From contig JAQBVV010000012.1 in assembly GCA_027622905.1 (NCBI GenBank), positions 1 through 42,490 on the forward strand: a stretch of 42,490 bases of DNA, written 5' to 3'. Both the position numbers and the translations under genes were made by a program. The notes under the pieces were generated by a model, which saw only the letters and a list, made by a program, of their open reading frames with translations, was not told where the DNA came from and did no database searches. Source of the stretch: Acidobacteriota bacterium (GTDB taxonomy: Bacteria; Acidobacteriota; Vicinamibacteria; Vicinamibacterales; UBA2999). This document shows positions 34,686-42,367 of the stretch, one piece after another. Position 1 is the first letter of the stretch. Each line of letters starts with the position of its first letter.

Positions 34686-35553
34686 ATCGCTGTCGGAATG
34701 GCTTCGACGACGCGAGTCGGCCGACGCGGTCGCGCGCTCGTCCGCGGTGACCCGGGCGGCCGTCGACGCGCTGCCGGGCGGGGAGGCCCTGCGCATCCTG
34801 GACCTGGCAACCGGACGCGGCTCGAACATCCGGTTTCTGGCCGGGCGCCTTCCCGGACCGCAGCAGTGGTTGGCGGTCGATCGAAGCCCGGCGTTGCTGG
34901 ACAGCCTGCGCGAGGTCATGACCGCGTGGGGGGAGGCGCGCGGATGCAGGGTACGGAACGAGGCTTCGCGGTACGGCATTCGCGGGGTGGACATGGCGTG
35001 CGACATCGAGACCCGTGAAGTGGATCTCGGCAGGCTGGATCGAGACGAGATCTTCGTCGGGCGGCATCTGGTGACCGCCTCCGCGCTGCTCGACCTGGTC
35101 TCGGAATCCTGGCTGCAGGCGCTTGCCGCACGCTGTCGGGACGTGGGCGCCGTGGGGCTCTTCACCATCACGTACAACGGTCGCTGCGCGTGCGTCCCGG
35201 CCGAGCCCGAGGATGACATGGTGCGGGACCTGATGAATCTGCACCAGAAGGGGGACAAAGGCCTTGGCGGACCGGCCGCCGGGCCGGACGCCTCCGCGTG
35301 TGCCGAGCGCTCCTTTCTGGACGTCGGCTACCGCGTCCGTCGCGAGCCAAGCGACTGGGTCCTGACATCGGAGGACGCGGACGTCCAGCGAACGCTGATC
35401 GAGGGTTGGGCCGAGGCGGCGACCGAGATGGGACCGGACCGGGGGTCGGTCATCAGCGATTGGCGTGCGCGCCGGCTCGCGCACGTCGATGCCGGCCGGT
35501 CGCGATTGACGGTTGGCCACGACGACCTTGCCGCATGGCCGACCCGTGGATAA
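34678..35553 (+). CDS. SAM-dependent methyltransferase (first)
   Basis: A 291-residue class I methyltransferase. The SAM-binding motif I is RILDLATGRGSNIRFL at 39-54, motif II lies near WLAVDRSPALLDSL, and FVGRHLVTASALLDLVS matches the motif IV region. It contains several Cys in the C-terminal half. The start overlaps the glycosyltransferase stop by eight bases. It is in the middle of a tightly packed row of five plus-strand genes and probably methylates an intermediate of this locus. The target atom cannot be predicted. Confidence 0.85.
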   Translation: MDESLSEWLRRRESADAVARSSAVTRAAVDALPGGEALRILDLATGRGSNIRFLAGRLPGPQQWLAVDRSPALLDSLREVMTAWGEARGCRVRNEASRYGIRGVDMACDIETREVDLGRLDRDEIFVGRHLVTASALLDLVSESWLQALAARCRDVGAVGLFTITYNGRCACVPAEPEDDMVRDLMNLHQKGDKGLGGPAAGPDASACAERSFLDVGYRVRREPSDWVLTSEDADVQRTLIEGWAEAATEMGPDRGSVISDWRARRLAHVDAGRSRLTVGHDDLAAWPTRG

Positions 35554-36460
35554 GCTGTCCACGCACGGCACGCGCTTCGATATCGCGTCGATTCGTGGCT
35601 ACTACGATCGACACACGCCAGCCTTCGTCGCCTACGGACAGGGTGGCGGCGTCGGCGCGATCCATCGAGCTGTGTGGGGCCCGGGTGTCACGACGCGCGA
35701 GGGAGCCTTTCGTTACGTCGATGACCGGATCGCCGACCTGATGCGGTCCCTGCTCGAGCAGCCCGGGGCCTCGCGTGCCGCGGAGACACCGGAGCCTCCC
35801 CGAACGGACGTGCGCGCCCACGTCGTCGACCTGGGATGCGGCGTCGGGGCCAGCCTGTGCTACCTGGCGGAGCAGTTTCCGGTCCGGGGCACGGGAGTCA
35901 CGCTGAGTCCGATCCAGGCGCGCCTCGGCACCGAGCGTGTCGCAGCACGTGGGCTATCGGACCGTGTGCGATGCATGACCGGGGACTACGGTGACCTCCC
36001 ACGCGACGTCGCGTGTGCGGATCTCGCGTATGCGATCGAGTCGTTCGTGCACAGCCCGGCACCGGATCGCTTCTTCGCAGAGTGCGGGCGCATTGTCAGG
36101 CCGGGCGGCCTGCTGGTGATCTGCGACGACGTGAGGCGCGCCACGTCCGACGGCGCGGCCGCGCATGCCATCGATCGGTTCCGTCGGGGCTGGCACGTCA
36201 ATGCGCTGCTGCACCCGGACGAACTGCGAACGCTCGCGCGCGCCGCTGGCTTCGAGCACGAATCAACCGTGGATCTGACGTCCGCGCTCGAGCTCGGTCG
36301 CGTCCGGGATCGGGCCATCGGCCTGATGGGCACGGTGTGCGACCGGCTCTCGATCGGCGGGCCGAGGCTTGACTACCTGCTCGGTGGCGCGGCCCTGCAG
36401 CGCTGCCTGTCGCGTGGATGGATCGGCTATGAGCTCAGCGTGTTCCGACGACTGGCGTGA
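35546..36460 (+). CDS. SAM-dependent methyltransferase (second)
   Basis: A 304-residue class I methyltransferase with SAM motif I VVDLGCGVGASLCYLAE at about 93-109, motif post-I GTGVTLSPIQARLG and a central AYAIESFVHSP. The order and motifs resemble the UbiE/tocopherol-methyltransferase type that acts on small molecules. The GTG at 35546 is chosen: it overlaps the previous stop in the octamer GTGGATAA, mirroring the ATGGATGA overlap one gene earlier; the frame is open from a TTG at 35513. Its last 26 bases overlap the convergent EEP-family gene. Confidence 0.87.
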   Translation: MDKLSTHGTRFDIASIRGYYDRHTPAFVAYGQGGGVGAIHRAVWGPGVTTREGAFRYVDDRIADLMRSLLEQPGASRAAETPEPPRTDVRAHVVDLGCGVGASLCYLAEQFPVRGTGVTLSPIQARLGTERVAARGLSDRVRCMTGDYGDLPRDVACADLAYAIESFVHSPAPDRFFAECGRIVRPGGLLVICDDVRRATSDGAAAHAIDRFRRGWHVNALLHPDELRTLARAAGFEHESTVDLTSALELGRVRDRAIGLMGTVCDRLSIGGPRLDYLLGGAALQRCLSRGWIGYELSVFRRLA

Positions 36461-37352
36461 CGGTGTCGCCCGGTACTCCGCGGAGAAACGTCGCGACGAC
36501 CGGGAAATGGTCCGACACGCCGCCGAGGCCCGGCAGCGTCGCAGGGTCGACGATCTCGACCGACTGCAGCGTCAGTGGGACGTCCGGCGAGTAGAGCACG
36601 TAGTCGATGCGCGAGACGCGGCGGCCCGGCCGCGTCGATCCCGAGAGGACGCCGCGAGCAACGCCACGCGCGTCGGCTTCCGCCCACGCGTCGCGGTACC
36701 GCGCCAGCACCGGCGCGAGTTCATCGGCGTCCGGTCTGGCGTTGAGGTCGCCCAGCAGGACGCCCGGGCGCTGCTGGGCGGCCCACGGCAGAAGCCGCCC
36801 GAGTTCCTGGGCCCGGCCAGCCTGGTCCTGACGCGAGGCCGCCAGGTGCGTGACGATCACCGGCACGTCCGGCATCGACGCGACGCGCGCGGCCAGTCCG
36901 ACGCGACCCTCCGACAGGCGCACCCAGCGCGACTCGAGAATACGGTCCCGCGCAAAGAACGCGACGCCTTCGGTTTCCACGTCGTCACCCTGTCCGCGGC
37001 CAAGACAGCGGCGATCCTCGGTCACCCAGGACTGCGCGTACACGGACGTCCACGGCTGCCCCGTGCGCTGTCGGAGTCCTTCGGCAATCAAGGCCGGCTG
37101 ATCGTCGCATCCGAATCCGGCGTGATTCCGCAGTGCTTCCTGTACGCCGACAAGGTCGGCGTCGAGGTGTGCAATCAGATCGATGGTCTGCTCGAGGTCG
37201 TAACGACCGGGTCGGTCCGCCCCCTTGTGAATGTTGAAGGTGGCGACGCGAAACGTCGGCGCGGGATACGACGCGACGGCGGCACGCTGTCCGGACGCGC
37301 CCATGAGCGCGACGGGAACAACGACAGTCAGCAGGGCGCCCAGTCGTCGCAT
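36435..37352 (-). CDS. Exported endonuclease/exonuclease/phosphatase (EEP) family protein
   Basis: A 305-residue protein with a signal peptide (MRRLGALLTVVVPVALMGASG) and a full EEP metal-phosphoesterase domain: ATFNIHKGAD, LVGVQEAL, VIVTHLAASR, VLLGDLNARPD, SRIDYVLYSP and GGVSDHFPVVA. Members cleave phosphodiester or phosphomonoester bonds in DNA, inositol phosphates or sphingomyelin-like lipids. Export argues against DNA repair and fits a role on a phospholipid or secreted phosphoester. It follows the RibD-like reductase gene by three bases, so the two are co-transcribed, and it converges on the second methyltransferase gene. Confidence 0.85.
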   Translation of the reverse strand: MRRLGALLTVVVPVALMGASGQRAAVASYPAPTFRVATFNIHKGADRPGRYDLEQTIDLIAHLDADLVGVQEALRNHAGFGCDDQPALIAEGLRQRTGQPWTSVYAQSWVTEDRRCLGRGQGDDVETEGVAFFARDRILESRWVRLSEGRVGLAARVASMPDVPVIVTHLAASRQDQAGRAQELGRLLPWAAQQRPGVLLGDLNARPDADELAPVLARYRDAWAEADARGVARGVLSGSTRPGRRVSRIDYVLYSPDVPLTLQSVEIVDPATLPGLGGVSDHFPVVATFLRGVPGDTVTPVVGTR

Positions 37353-37355
37353 GAT

Positions 37356-38336
37356 CTAGATAATTCGGCGCACGACGCCGGCCGATTCCCCGTCGACCCC
37401 GCCGGCCTGCTCCCGCAAGTTGCAGTCAAACAGCACATCACCCCCCATGCGAAACACACGATAGCTTGGCCGGCGACAGTCACTCAGCTGCGTATGCGGT
37501 GCCAACCGGATGGCAGGATGGCCGTCGCCGATCATCACCGGAGCGATCGCGATGTGCAGCCGATCGAGCAGGTCGGCTTCCACGAACGCCGACACCGTGA
37601 CGCCACCTCCCTCGACAAAGACGCGGGCGCAGCCTCGGGATCGCAGCAGTTGCAGGACCTGCGCAGCCGCTTCAGCAGGCCGCTCGCCGTCGATACCCGC
37701 GATCGTCGCCTTGCCGATGTGGCTCTCCCCGGGCGCGATCCGCGACCGCGCGCAGATGCAGAGCGTCGGCGCGGCTCCGTCGGTGAAGACGTGGAACGTG
37801 GGCGACAACCGCCGACCAGGATCGAACACGACACGCAGCGGGCTGGGGCCAGAGACGTGTCGGGTGGTCAGCAGCGGATCGTCGGCCGCCACGGTGCCCG
37901 CCCCCACGACAACCGCGTCGCAGAGCGCCCGCACGCGGTGCAGGTGCACGATGTTGTCGTTCCCGGTCACGAACTGCGAATCGCCGGACGGCGTCGCGAT
38001 GAATCCATCGAGGCTCTGGCCGAGGTGCCCAACGGTGATCGGTCGTGCCGCCGTCGCGCTGCAGATCGGCAAATACAGGTCCAGCAAATCCGAGAGCGGG
38101 TCGGTCGCCGGCAGCCGGCATTCCCAGCCTGCGCCTGGATGCCACGCGAGCGCGCTGTCGGGACCGTCTGTCGGGAGGCGCCGCAAGCCCTCGCGATCGT
38201 CCGGTCCGAACACCTCCGCGCGGCCCGCTCGATCGAGTGCTTCGGCCATGGCGCTGGCGGCACGCAGGATGCCCCACGCCGCATCGGCCACCGCTCCACG
38301 CTGCTGAACGGGCGTGGCCACCGCCTGAGAAGGCAT
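37356..38336 (-). CDS. RibD C-terminal-type pyrimidine reductase without deaminase domain
   Basis: A 326-residue protein. From about residue 98 it is a dihydrofolate-reductase-like RibD_C reductase: PITVGHLGQSLDGFIAT, CDAVVVGAGTVAADDPLLTTR, LRVVFDPGRRL, ARVFVEGGGVTVSAF and IAPVMIGDGHPAI. The first 97 residues lack the His-Ala-Glu and PCxxC zinc motifs of the RibD deaminase and match nothing I know. It could reduce the ribosyl chain of the RibA product without prior deamination, as in archaeal and fungal riboflavin pathways, or a modified analogue. The ATG at 38336 is chosen; the frame is open from a TTG at 38375. It is co-directional with the EEP gene. Confidence 0.87.
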   Translation of the reverse strand: MPSQAVATPVQQRGAVADAAWGILRAASAMAEALDRAGRAEVFGPDDREGLRRLPTDGPDSALAWHPGAGWECRLPATDPLSDLLDLYLPICSATAARPITVGHLGQSLDGFIATPSGDSQFVTGNDNIVHLHRVRALCDAVVVGAGTVAADDPLLTTRHVSGPSPLRVVFDPGRRLSPTFHVFTDGAAPTLCICARSRIAPGESHIGKATIAGIDGERPAEAAAQVLQLLRSRGCARVFVEGGGVTVSAFVEADLLDRLHIAIAPVMIGDGHPAIRLAPHTQLSDCRRPSYRVFRMGGDVLFDCNLREQAGGVDGESAGVVRRII

Positions 38337-38437
38337 ATGAGCGGCCACTATGCCACCGTGGCCGGTGAATGCCAAGTGTCGAAACGATGTGTGGCGGCGG
38401 GATCGGGGGGGGCGTCAGCGCGCGGCATAATGACCGC

Positions 38438-38626
38438 GTGACCACGGACGAGTTCGTCGTGACCTGCCCGTACTGCGGCGAGGACTGTGAGGTCTACGTC
38501 GAGCCGGACGTCGCGGGCACCTTCGTGCAGGACTGCGAGGTGTGCTGCAACCCGTGGCGTCTGCGGGTGTCTGGACGAGGCGATGACCGCTCGATCGATG
38601 TGGCGCGCGCCGACGGGTCAGAGTGA
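38438..38626 (+). CDS. CPXCG motif-containing small cysteine-rich protein
   Basis: A 62-residue zinc-ribbon-like protein: TCPYCGED at 9-16 and DCEVCCNPW at 32-40 give two CxxC pairs, with EVYVEPDVAGTFVQ between them. This is the small CPXCG family of unknown function. The start is GTG at 38438; the frame is open further upstream but without conserved character. It is divergent from the RibD-like reductase gene with about 100 bp between. Confidence 0.85.
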   Translation: MTTDEFVVTCPYCGEDCEVYVEPDVAGTFVQDCEVCCNPWRLRVSGRGDDRSIDVARADGSE

Positions 38627-38818
38627 GCGATGGCGCGGTCGTCTGGGGCGGCGCGGCGAGCAGGGAAGAGAAGGCATTCCCTCGATAGGGAAGACGCTTG
38701 CGCTGCCAGGCGTGACGATCTCCGGAGGCAGCCAGGTCATTTCGGCGCTTGACCTGTGCTCTGTGTTCGCGCGTCGCTCGGCCCCACGCCCGGCAGGCAA
38801 CGAGAGCAGGAGGCAATA

Positions 38819-40099
38819 TCAGCAGCCGCGCCCGAGCGGCTCATCCCGCCGCCGCAGCCACACCGCGTCGCTGATCGTCCGGTCACGCACGAAACGGGCA
38901 TCGGCATCGAGAAAGCGTTCGGCAAGACCACCGGTCTCGACGTGCTCGGCACGGTCGACGACGAGGAAGCAGCCGGGCGCGACCAGATCCGCGTGGCGGC
39001 CCAGCACATCTTCGAGGTCGCCGCGGACGGCGGCCGCGTCCACGACCACGAGGCCACCGCCAGCGGGAACTGCGCCTGCGGGCGCTGTTTCCGGTACATG
39101 GATCCGAACGCGTGGGTGGGGTGCCGCGTGACCGCCTTCGGGTTCGCGCAGACCCAGGACGTGGACGTTGGCCTCCGCGTTCCCCTTCCAGACGTCGAAG
39201 AGGCGAGCGAGGAAGTCAAGGAAGGCATCGTCGGGCTCACCGACCACCAGGGCAAACGACGGCACGATACGGTGGAACGCTCCTTCGTACCCGTCGAGGT
39301 CGAAGGCGCACGAGGCCAGCGGGCCGGCCGGCGGCCCGCCGTCAGCCCACGCGGTCAGCAGCTCCAGGTCGGTGCCCTGCCAGGCCGCGCTCTTGACGAA
39401 AAGCACTTCGAAGGGATGTGGCGTGGTGCCGAAATAGTCCCCCGGCCTCACGGTGTCGAAGCCCCCGGCGTTGGCGGCCAGGTGGTAGCCGCGCGTCGTC
39501 CGCCAGTCGGTCTGGGCGTACGCTGCCATCATCGAGCGAATTCTGAAGCCTCGCCGCAGTACTGCCGCGGAGAAAGCGATCTCCCGCTCCAGGCCAATGG
39601 TGAGCTTGTCGAGGATCAGGTCCCCGCCGAAGATTCCGACGTCGTAGGCCACCTGCAGCCCCTCGCGGTCCGTGCAGAGGAGCATCGACTGAAGGTGCGG
39701 GTGGCCGTAGTGGTAGTTGACGGTGGTGCCGACGAGCCTGGTCTCCTCGTCGAGCAGCTCCGTGAAGAGCCGCGTCCAGGACATGCTCTTTGCCCACACC
39801 GGCAGGAACGGCCCGCGGACGGTGCAGTTCAGGAAGACGAACGCGTCGTAGGCTTCGCGATCGACGCCGTCGAGCCCCTCTTGCCACGCACCGAAGTCCA
39901 TGCCGAGGTTGGCGCGACGCAGGACCGTGAGGTTGGGCCGCTCCGGTATTGGTTCTGTGCAGCGGCTGCCGTTAATCACGAGGATCAGCTCGTCCCGGTC
40001 GTCGAGACCGTGACGCAGGAAGAAGCCAAGATTTCGGCGGTACTCCGGGGTCTCGTAATAGGCGTAGAGGACCAGGGTTCGCGGATGCGGCCTCGTCAT
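38819..40099 (-). CDS. Glycosyltransferase-like protein (rhamnan synthesis F-like N-terminal region)
   Basis: A 426-residue cytoplasmic protein. The N-terminal 240 residues resemble RgpF-type glycosyltransferases: LYAYYETPEYRRNLGFFLRHG, ELILVINGS, RRANLGMDFGAWQEGL and FVFLNCTVRGPFLP. A later stretch has LTIGLEREIAFSAAVLRRGF and GYHLAANAG. The last 110 residues, after an Ala/Pro/Gly-rich linker, look like part of a methyltransferase or hydroxylase-type Rossmann fold (LVVVDAAAVRGDLEDVL and LVAPGCFLVVDRAEHV); this part is uncertain. It stands alone on its strand. A role in surface polysaccharide synthesis is inferred from the N-terminal resemblance. Confidence 0.7.
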   Translation of the reverse strand: MTRPHPRTLVLYAYYETPEYRRNLGFFLRHGLDDRDELILVINGSRCTEPIPERPNLTVLRRANLGMDFGAWQEGLDGVDREAYDAFVFLNCTVRGPFLPVWAKSMSWTRLFTELLDEETRLVGTTVNYHYGHPHLQSMLLCTDREGLQVAYDVGIFGGDLILDKLTIGLEREIAFSAAVLRRGFRIRSMMAAYAQTDWRTTRGYHLAANAGGFDTVRPGDYFGTTPHPFEVLFVKSAAWQGTDLELLTAWADGGPPAGPLASCAFDLDGYEGAFHRIVPSFALVVGEPDDAFLDFLARLFDVWKGNAEANVHVLGLREPEGGHAAPHPRVRIHVPETAPAGAVPAGGGLVVVDAAAVRGDLEDVLGRHADLVAPGCFLVVDRAEHVETGGLAERFLDADARFVRDRTISDAVWLRRRDEPLGRGC

Positions 40100-40198
40100 G
40101 CCCGCATCGTACTACCGGTCGCGGGCGCCCTGGCGATCGCGGGGGACGTGACGATCCGGCCGCTCGGCGCGATCATGTGCTGGCATAGCCTGACTTCC

Positions 40199-40477
40199 AT
40201 GAACTTGCCCATGTCCCGCGCCCCGACCTCCGCCTGTGTCCGCTGTCGCGACGACGAGACGACAATCCGGCGTTGGTTCGACCTCTTCGCGCCGCGCGTC
40301 GAAGAGGTGATTGTCTGCGATTTAGGGTGCGAGCAGGCCGTGAAGGACTACCGGGCGGAACGCGGAACAACCGATGAACTGCGCCGTATCGACTGGATGG
40401 GGGTGCTCTGGGGGCGCGGCCGCGAATGGCGGCCACCCCTGCTCGTGGGCTGGGAGAGCTACGGTGTCGACGGATAG
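40199..40477 (+). CDS. Small protein of unknown function
   Basis: A 92-residue ORF filling most of the gap between the glycosyltransferase start (40099) and the PqqD-type gene end (40528). Codon third positions are strongly G/C-biased like those of the neighbouring genes, which supports coding. Visible features are a CxxC pair near the N-terminus (VRCRDDET context), two further Cys (VCDLGC) and a Trp-rich C-terminal part. No family is recognised and there is no clear ribosome-binding site. The opposite-strand frame here is Arg-rich and unlikely to be coding. Confidence 0.45.
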   Translation: MNLPMSRAPTSACVRCRDDETTIRRWFDLFAPRVEEVIVCDLGCEQAVKDYRAERGTTDELRRIDWMGVLWGRGREWRPPLLVGWESYGVDG

Positions 40478-40527
40478 ATCTAGCCAGGCCATTCCTCCCG
40501 ACCCTTTCTGCGCGCTGCGCTCGCCAA

Positions 40528-41016
40528 TCAGGGGGGCGAGGGGTAAGGCGGCGGCGTCGGCGGAGACGTGGGCGGTGGCGTGGGCGACGGCCCGCGAGGC
40601 GGCGGCGTGGGCGACGGCCGGCGAGGCGGCGGGCCAGCCTGTGCCATGGCGCTGGTCGGGGCAAGGACTGTCGTCATCATCGGCAGCACCAGGGCCGCGG
40701 CGCCAGCCAGGCCGAATCGGGACATGATCTGCCGCCGCGACACTACCTCGATCGGCGTCGAGGTCGGCTCAAGGAGGCCGGCTCTTGCCAGCCGGCCGAG
40801 CCCGTCCTGGACGATCGCCTCGTCGGCCGGAAGCGACGACCCGGTTCCTACGATCCGCGCCAGATCGGCAACCGAGTTGACGCCGTCGCAGTTTCGCCAG
40901 ATGAGCCCTGCGGTGGCGTTGAGCTCGTGGGCCTCGCCGGTTCGCTCGTTGTAGACGACCATGTCGCCGTCAAGGTTCTTGACGATCAGGTCCGTGCTTC
41001 TGGCTTTTGGCGTCAT
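40528..41016 (-). CDS. PqqD-family (RRE) protein with internal Tat-like segment and proline-rich tail
   Basis: A 162-residue protein in three parts. Residues 1-90 are a PqqD/RiPP-recognition-element winged-helix domain (VVYNERTGEAHELNATAGLIW, then GLGRLARAGLLEP). Residues 93-127 resemble a twin-arginine signal placed internally: SRRQIMSR, a hydrophobic stretch and an AMAQA cleavage-like site. Residues 128-162 are almost only Pro, Ser, Thr and Arg, with repeated P-S-P-T-P-P. The ATG at 41016 lies about 30 nt after a candidate promoter. PqqD-type domains bind leader peptides for modification enzymes; no radical SAM or other modifying enzyme gene is adjacent apart from the MauG/CCP-family gene upstream. 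Function is unknown. Confidence 0.8.
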   Translation of the reverse strand: MTPKARSTDLIVKNLDGDMVVYNERTGEAHELNATAGLIWRNCDGVNSVADLARIVGTGSSLPADEAIVQDGLGRLARAGLLEPTSTPIEVVSRRQIMSRFGLAGAAALVLPMMTTVLAPTSAMAQAGPPPRRPSPTPPPRGPSPTPPPTSPPTPPPYPSPP

Positions 41017-41053
41017 GCGGTCACTTTCAGAATAGGTTCGAAAACGATTGGTC

Positions 41054-41083
41054 AGTGTACGCAGTGGCAGGACCATTTGTAAA
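41054..41083 (-). promoter_or_regulatory. Candidate sigma70 promoter of the PqqD-type gene
   Basis: On the minus strand TTTACA (41083-41078; five of six to the -35 consensus) is followed after 18 bp by TACACT (41059-41054; four of six to TATAAT). The expected start near 41047 gives a leader of about 30 nt before the ATG at 41016. It lies in the 115-bp gap after the cytochrome c peroxidase gene, so the two genes need not be co-transcribed. Confidence 0.45.
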
Positions 41084-41131
41084 GAAGAGGAGCGGTCCGC
41101 GCCAAGTTCGGAGCGCTGCGTCAAGCCCGCC

Positions 41132-42343
41132 CTAGTGGCTGCCGATGAAGCCACCGGGCGGCAGCCCGCTGGGCACGTGCGCGGGAATCGTGCGGTCGAA
41201 GTTCGTATCGCTCAACGATTCGAGGAACGCCACGATATCCTGCATCTCCCGTTCGCTCATGTCGTCGACGCGCCTGAAGCTCCTCGACACACGTGCGGCG
41301 CCATCGCCGTTCCGTCCGGGGTCGTTCGACACGTTCGGGTTCTCGGAGCGGCCGTTGTCGTAAAACCGAAGCACGTCTTCCAGCGTGGCCAGCGTGCCGT
41401 TGTGCATGTAGGGGGCGGTCAGCGCGACGTTGCGCAGCGACGGCGTGCGGAAGCGGAACCGTCCATCGCCCGCATCGGGAACTGAGAGCAGCGGGTGCTC
41501 GGCGACCCCCTCCGCTTCCAGATCAAAATCAGAAAACATCGTCCCGCGGTGACAGCGATCACAGCCGACGTCGTCGAACGTGTCGAACCCACGCCGCTGC
41601 TGGGGTGCCAGCGCGTCGGTGTCCCCCGCACGAGAACGATCGAACGGACTGTCCATCGCGACAAGCGATCGCTCGAAGGCGGCAAGCGCCTGGCTCAGTT
41701 GCGCGGCGTTGATCGGCGTCCCGGCGCCGAACGCGTGCTCGAACCGGGTCACGTACTCGGGGAGTGCACGGAGGCGCTCAACAACGACGTCCACCGCCTT
41801 GTCTTCCGGGTACGACGTGCCCCGCATCTCCTCCAGCGCTTTGATCGGCTCCAGCGCCTGGGTCTCCAGGCTTCTGACCCGACTGTCCCAGAACATCGGC
41901 GCAGACGCGGGGGCGGTCGACGCGCGGTCACCGCCGCCCCGTCGCCGCCGGCGCCCGTCGATCCCGTTGTAGCCGGTGTTGAGGATCGTTTGTGAATTGC
42001 GCTTGACGACCGGGATACGGCCGCCCGACTTGTCGACGCGAGCCGGCCCGAGCCCGACGGCGCCAACGCCGAGCGAGATATCCCGCCCGTCGGCGTAGGC
42101 AAAATCGGGATGGTGGCACGTCGCGCAGGCGACATCGCGTGCGCCGGACAGCACCGGGTCCCAGAAGAGCAGCCGTCCGAGTTCCTCCAGATCCGCCGAG
42201 GACGCCGCCTCGACGGTCGCGCGCGTCTGGCGCGTCTGCGCCATGGTCGCGCCAGTGAACCATGCCGCTCCGGCCGCGACGGTCAGTGTGCCAAGAGCCA
42301 GGAGCGCTACGCGGTTCCGCATTCTGCGGTTTACGTCGTCCAC
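41132..42343 (-). CDS. Di-heme cytochrome c peroxidase / MauG family protein
   Basis: A 403-residue exported protein with a signal peptide (RNRVALLALGTLTVAAG...AMAQ near 9-35) and two haem c sites, CATCH at 73-77 and CDRCH at 261-265. Further family blocks are LGRLLFWDPVLSG, RNSQTILN, MFWDSRVRSLE, YMHNGTLATLEDVLRFYD and DIVAFLESL. It reduces hydrogen peroxide with electrons from c-type cytochromes, or, as in MauG, oxidises a protein substrate. A basic/Gly-rich insertion (RRRRRGGGDR near 131-140) is unusual. The start is GTG at 42343 or ATG at 42322; both precede the signal peptide. Confidence 0.92.
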   Translation of the reverse strand: MDDVNRRMRNRVALLALGTLTVAAGAAWFTGATMAQTRQTRATVEAASSADLEELGRLLFWDPVLSGARDVACATCHHPDFAYADGRDISLGVGAVGLGPARVDKSGGRIPVVKRNSQTILNTGYNGIDGRRRRRGGGDRASTAPASAPMFWDSRVRSLETQALEPIKALEEMRGTSYPEDKAVDVVVERLRALPEYVTRFEHAFGAGTPINAAQLSQALAAFERSLVAMDSPFDRSRAGDTDALAPQQRRGFDTFDDVGCDRCHRGTMFSDFDLEAEGVAEHPLLSVPDAGDGRFRFRTPSLRNVALTAPYMHNGTLATLEDVLRFYDNGRSENPNVSNDPGRNGDGAARVSRSFRRVDDMSEREMQDIVAFLESLSDTNFDRTIPAHVPSGLPPGGFIGSH

Positions 42344-42367
42344 GTCATGAGCGTTTAGCGTGCACCT

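Noticed and set aside
26453-38336. Ordinary riboflavin or queuosine operon
   Set aside because: No ribB, ribE, ribH, ribD deaminase, queC, queE or queF is present, and the PTPS homologue lacks the QueD catalytic residues.
36369-38441. Long plus-strand open frame (690 codons) over the EEP and RibD-like genes
   Set aside because: It is Arg/His/Asp-rich, lacks domain motifs and is antisense to two well-supported genes; long shadow frames are expected in GC-rich DNA.
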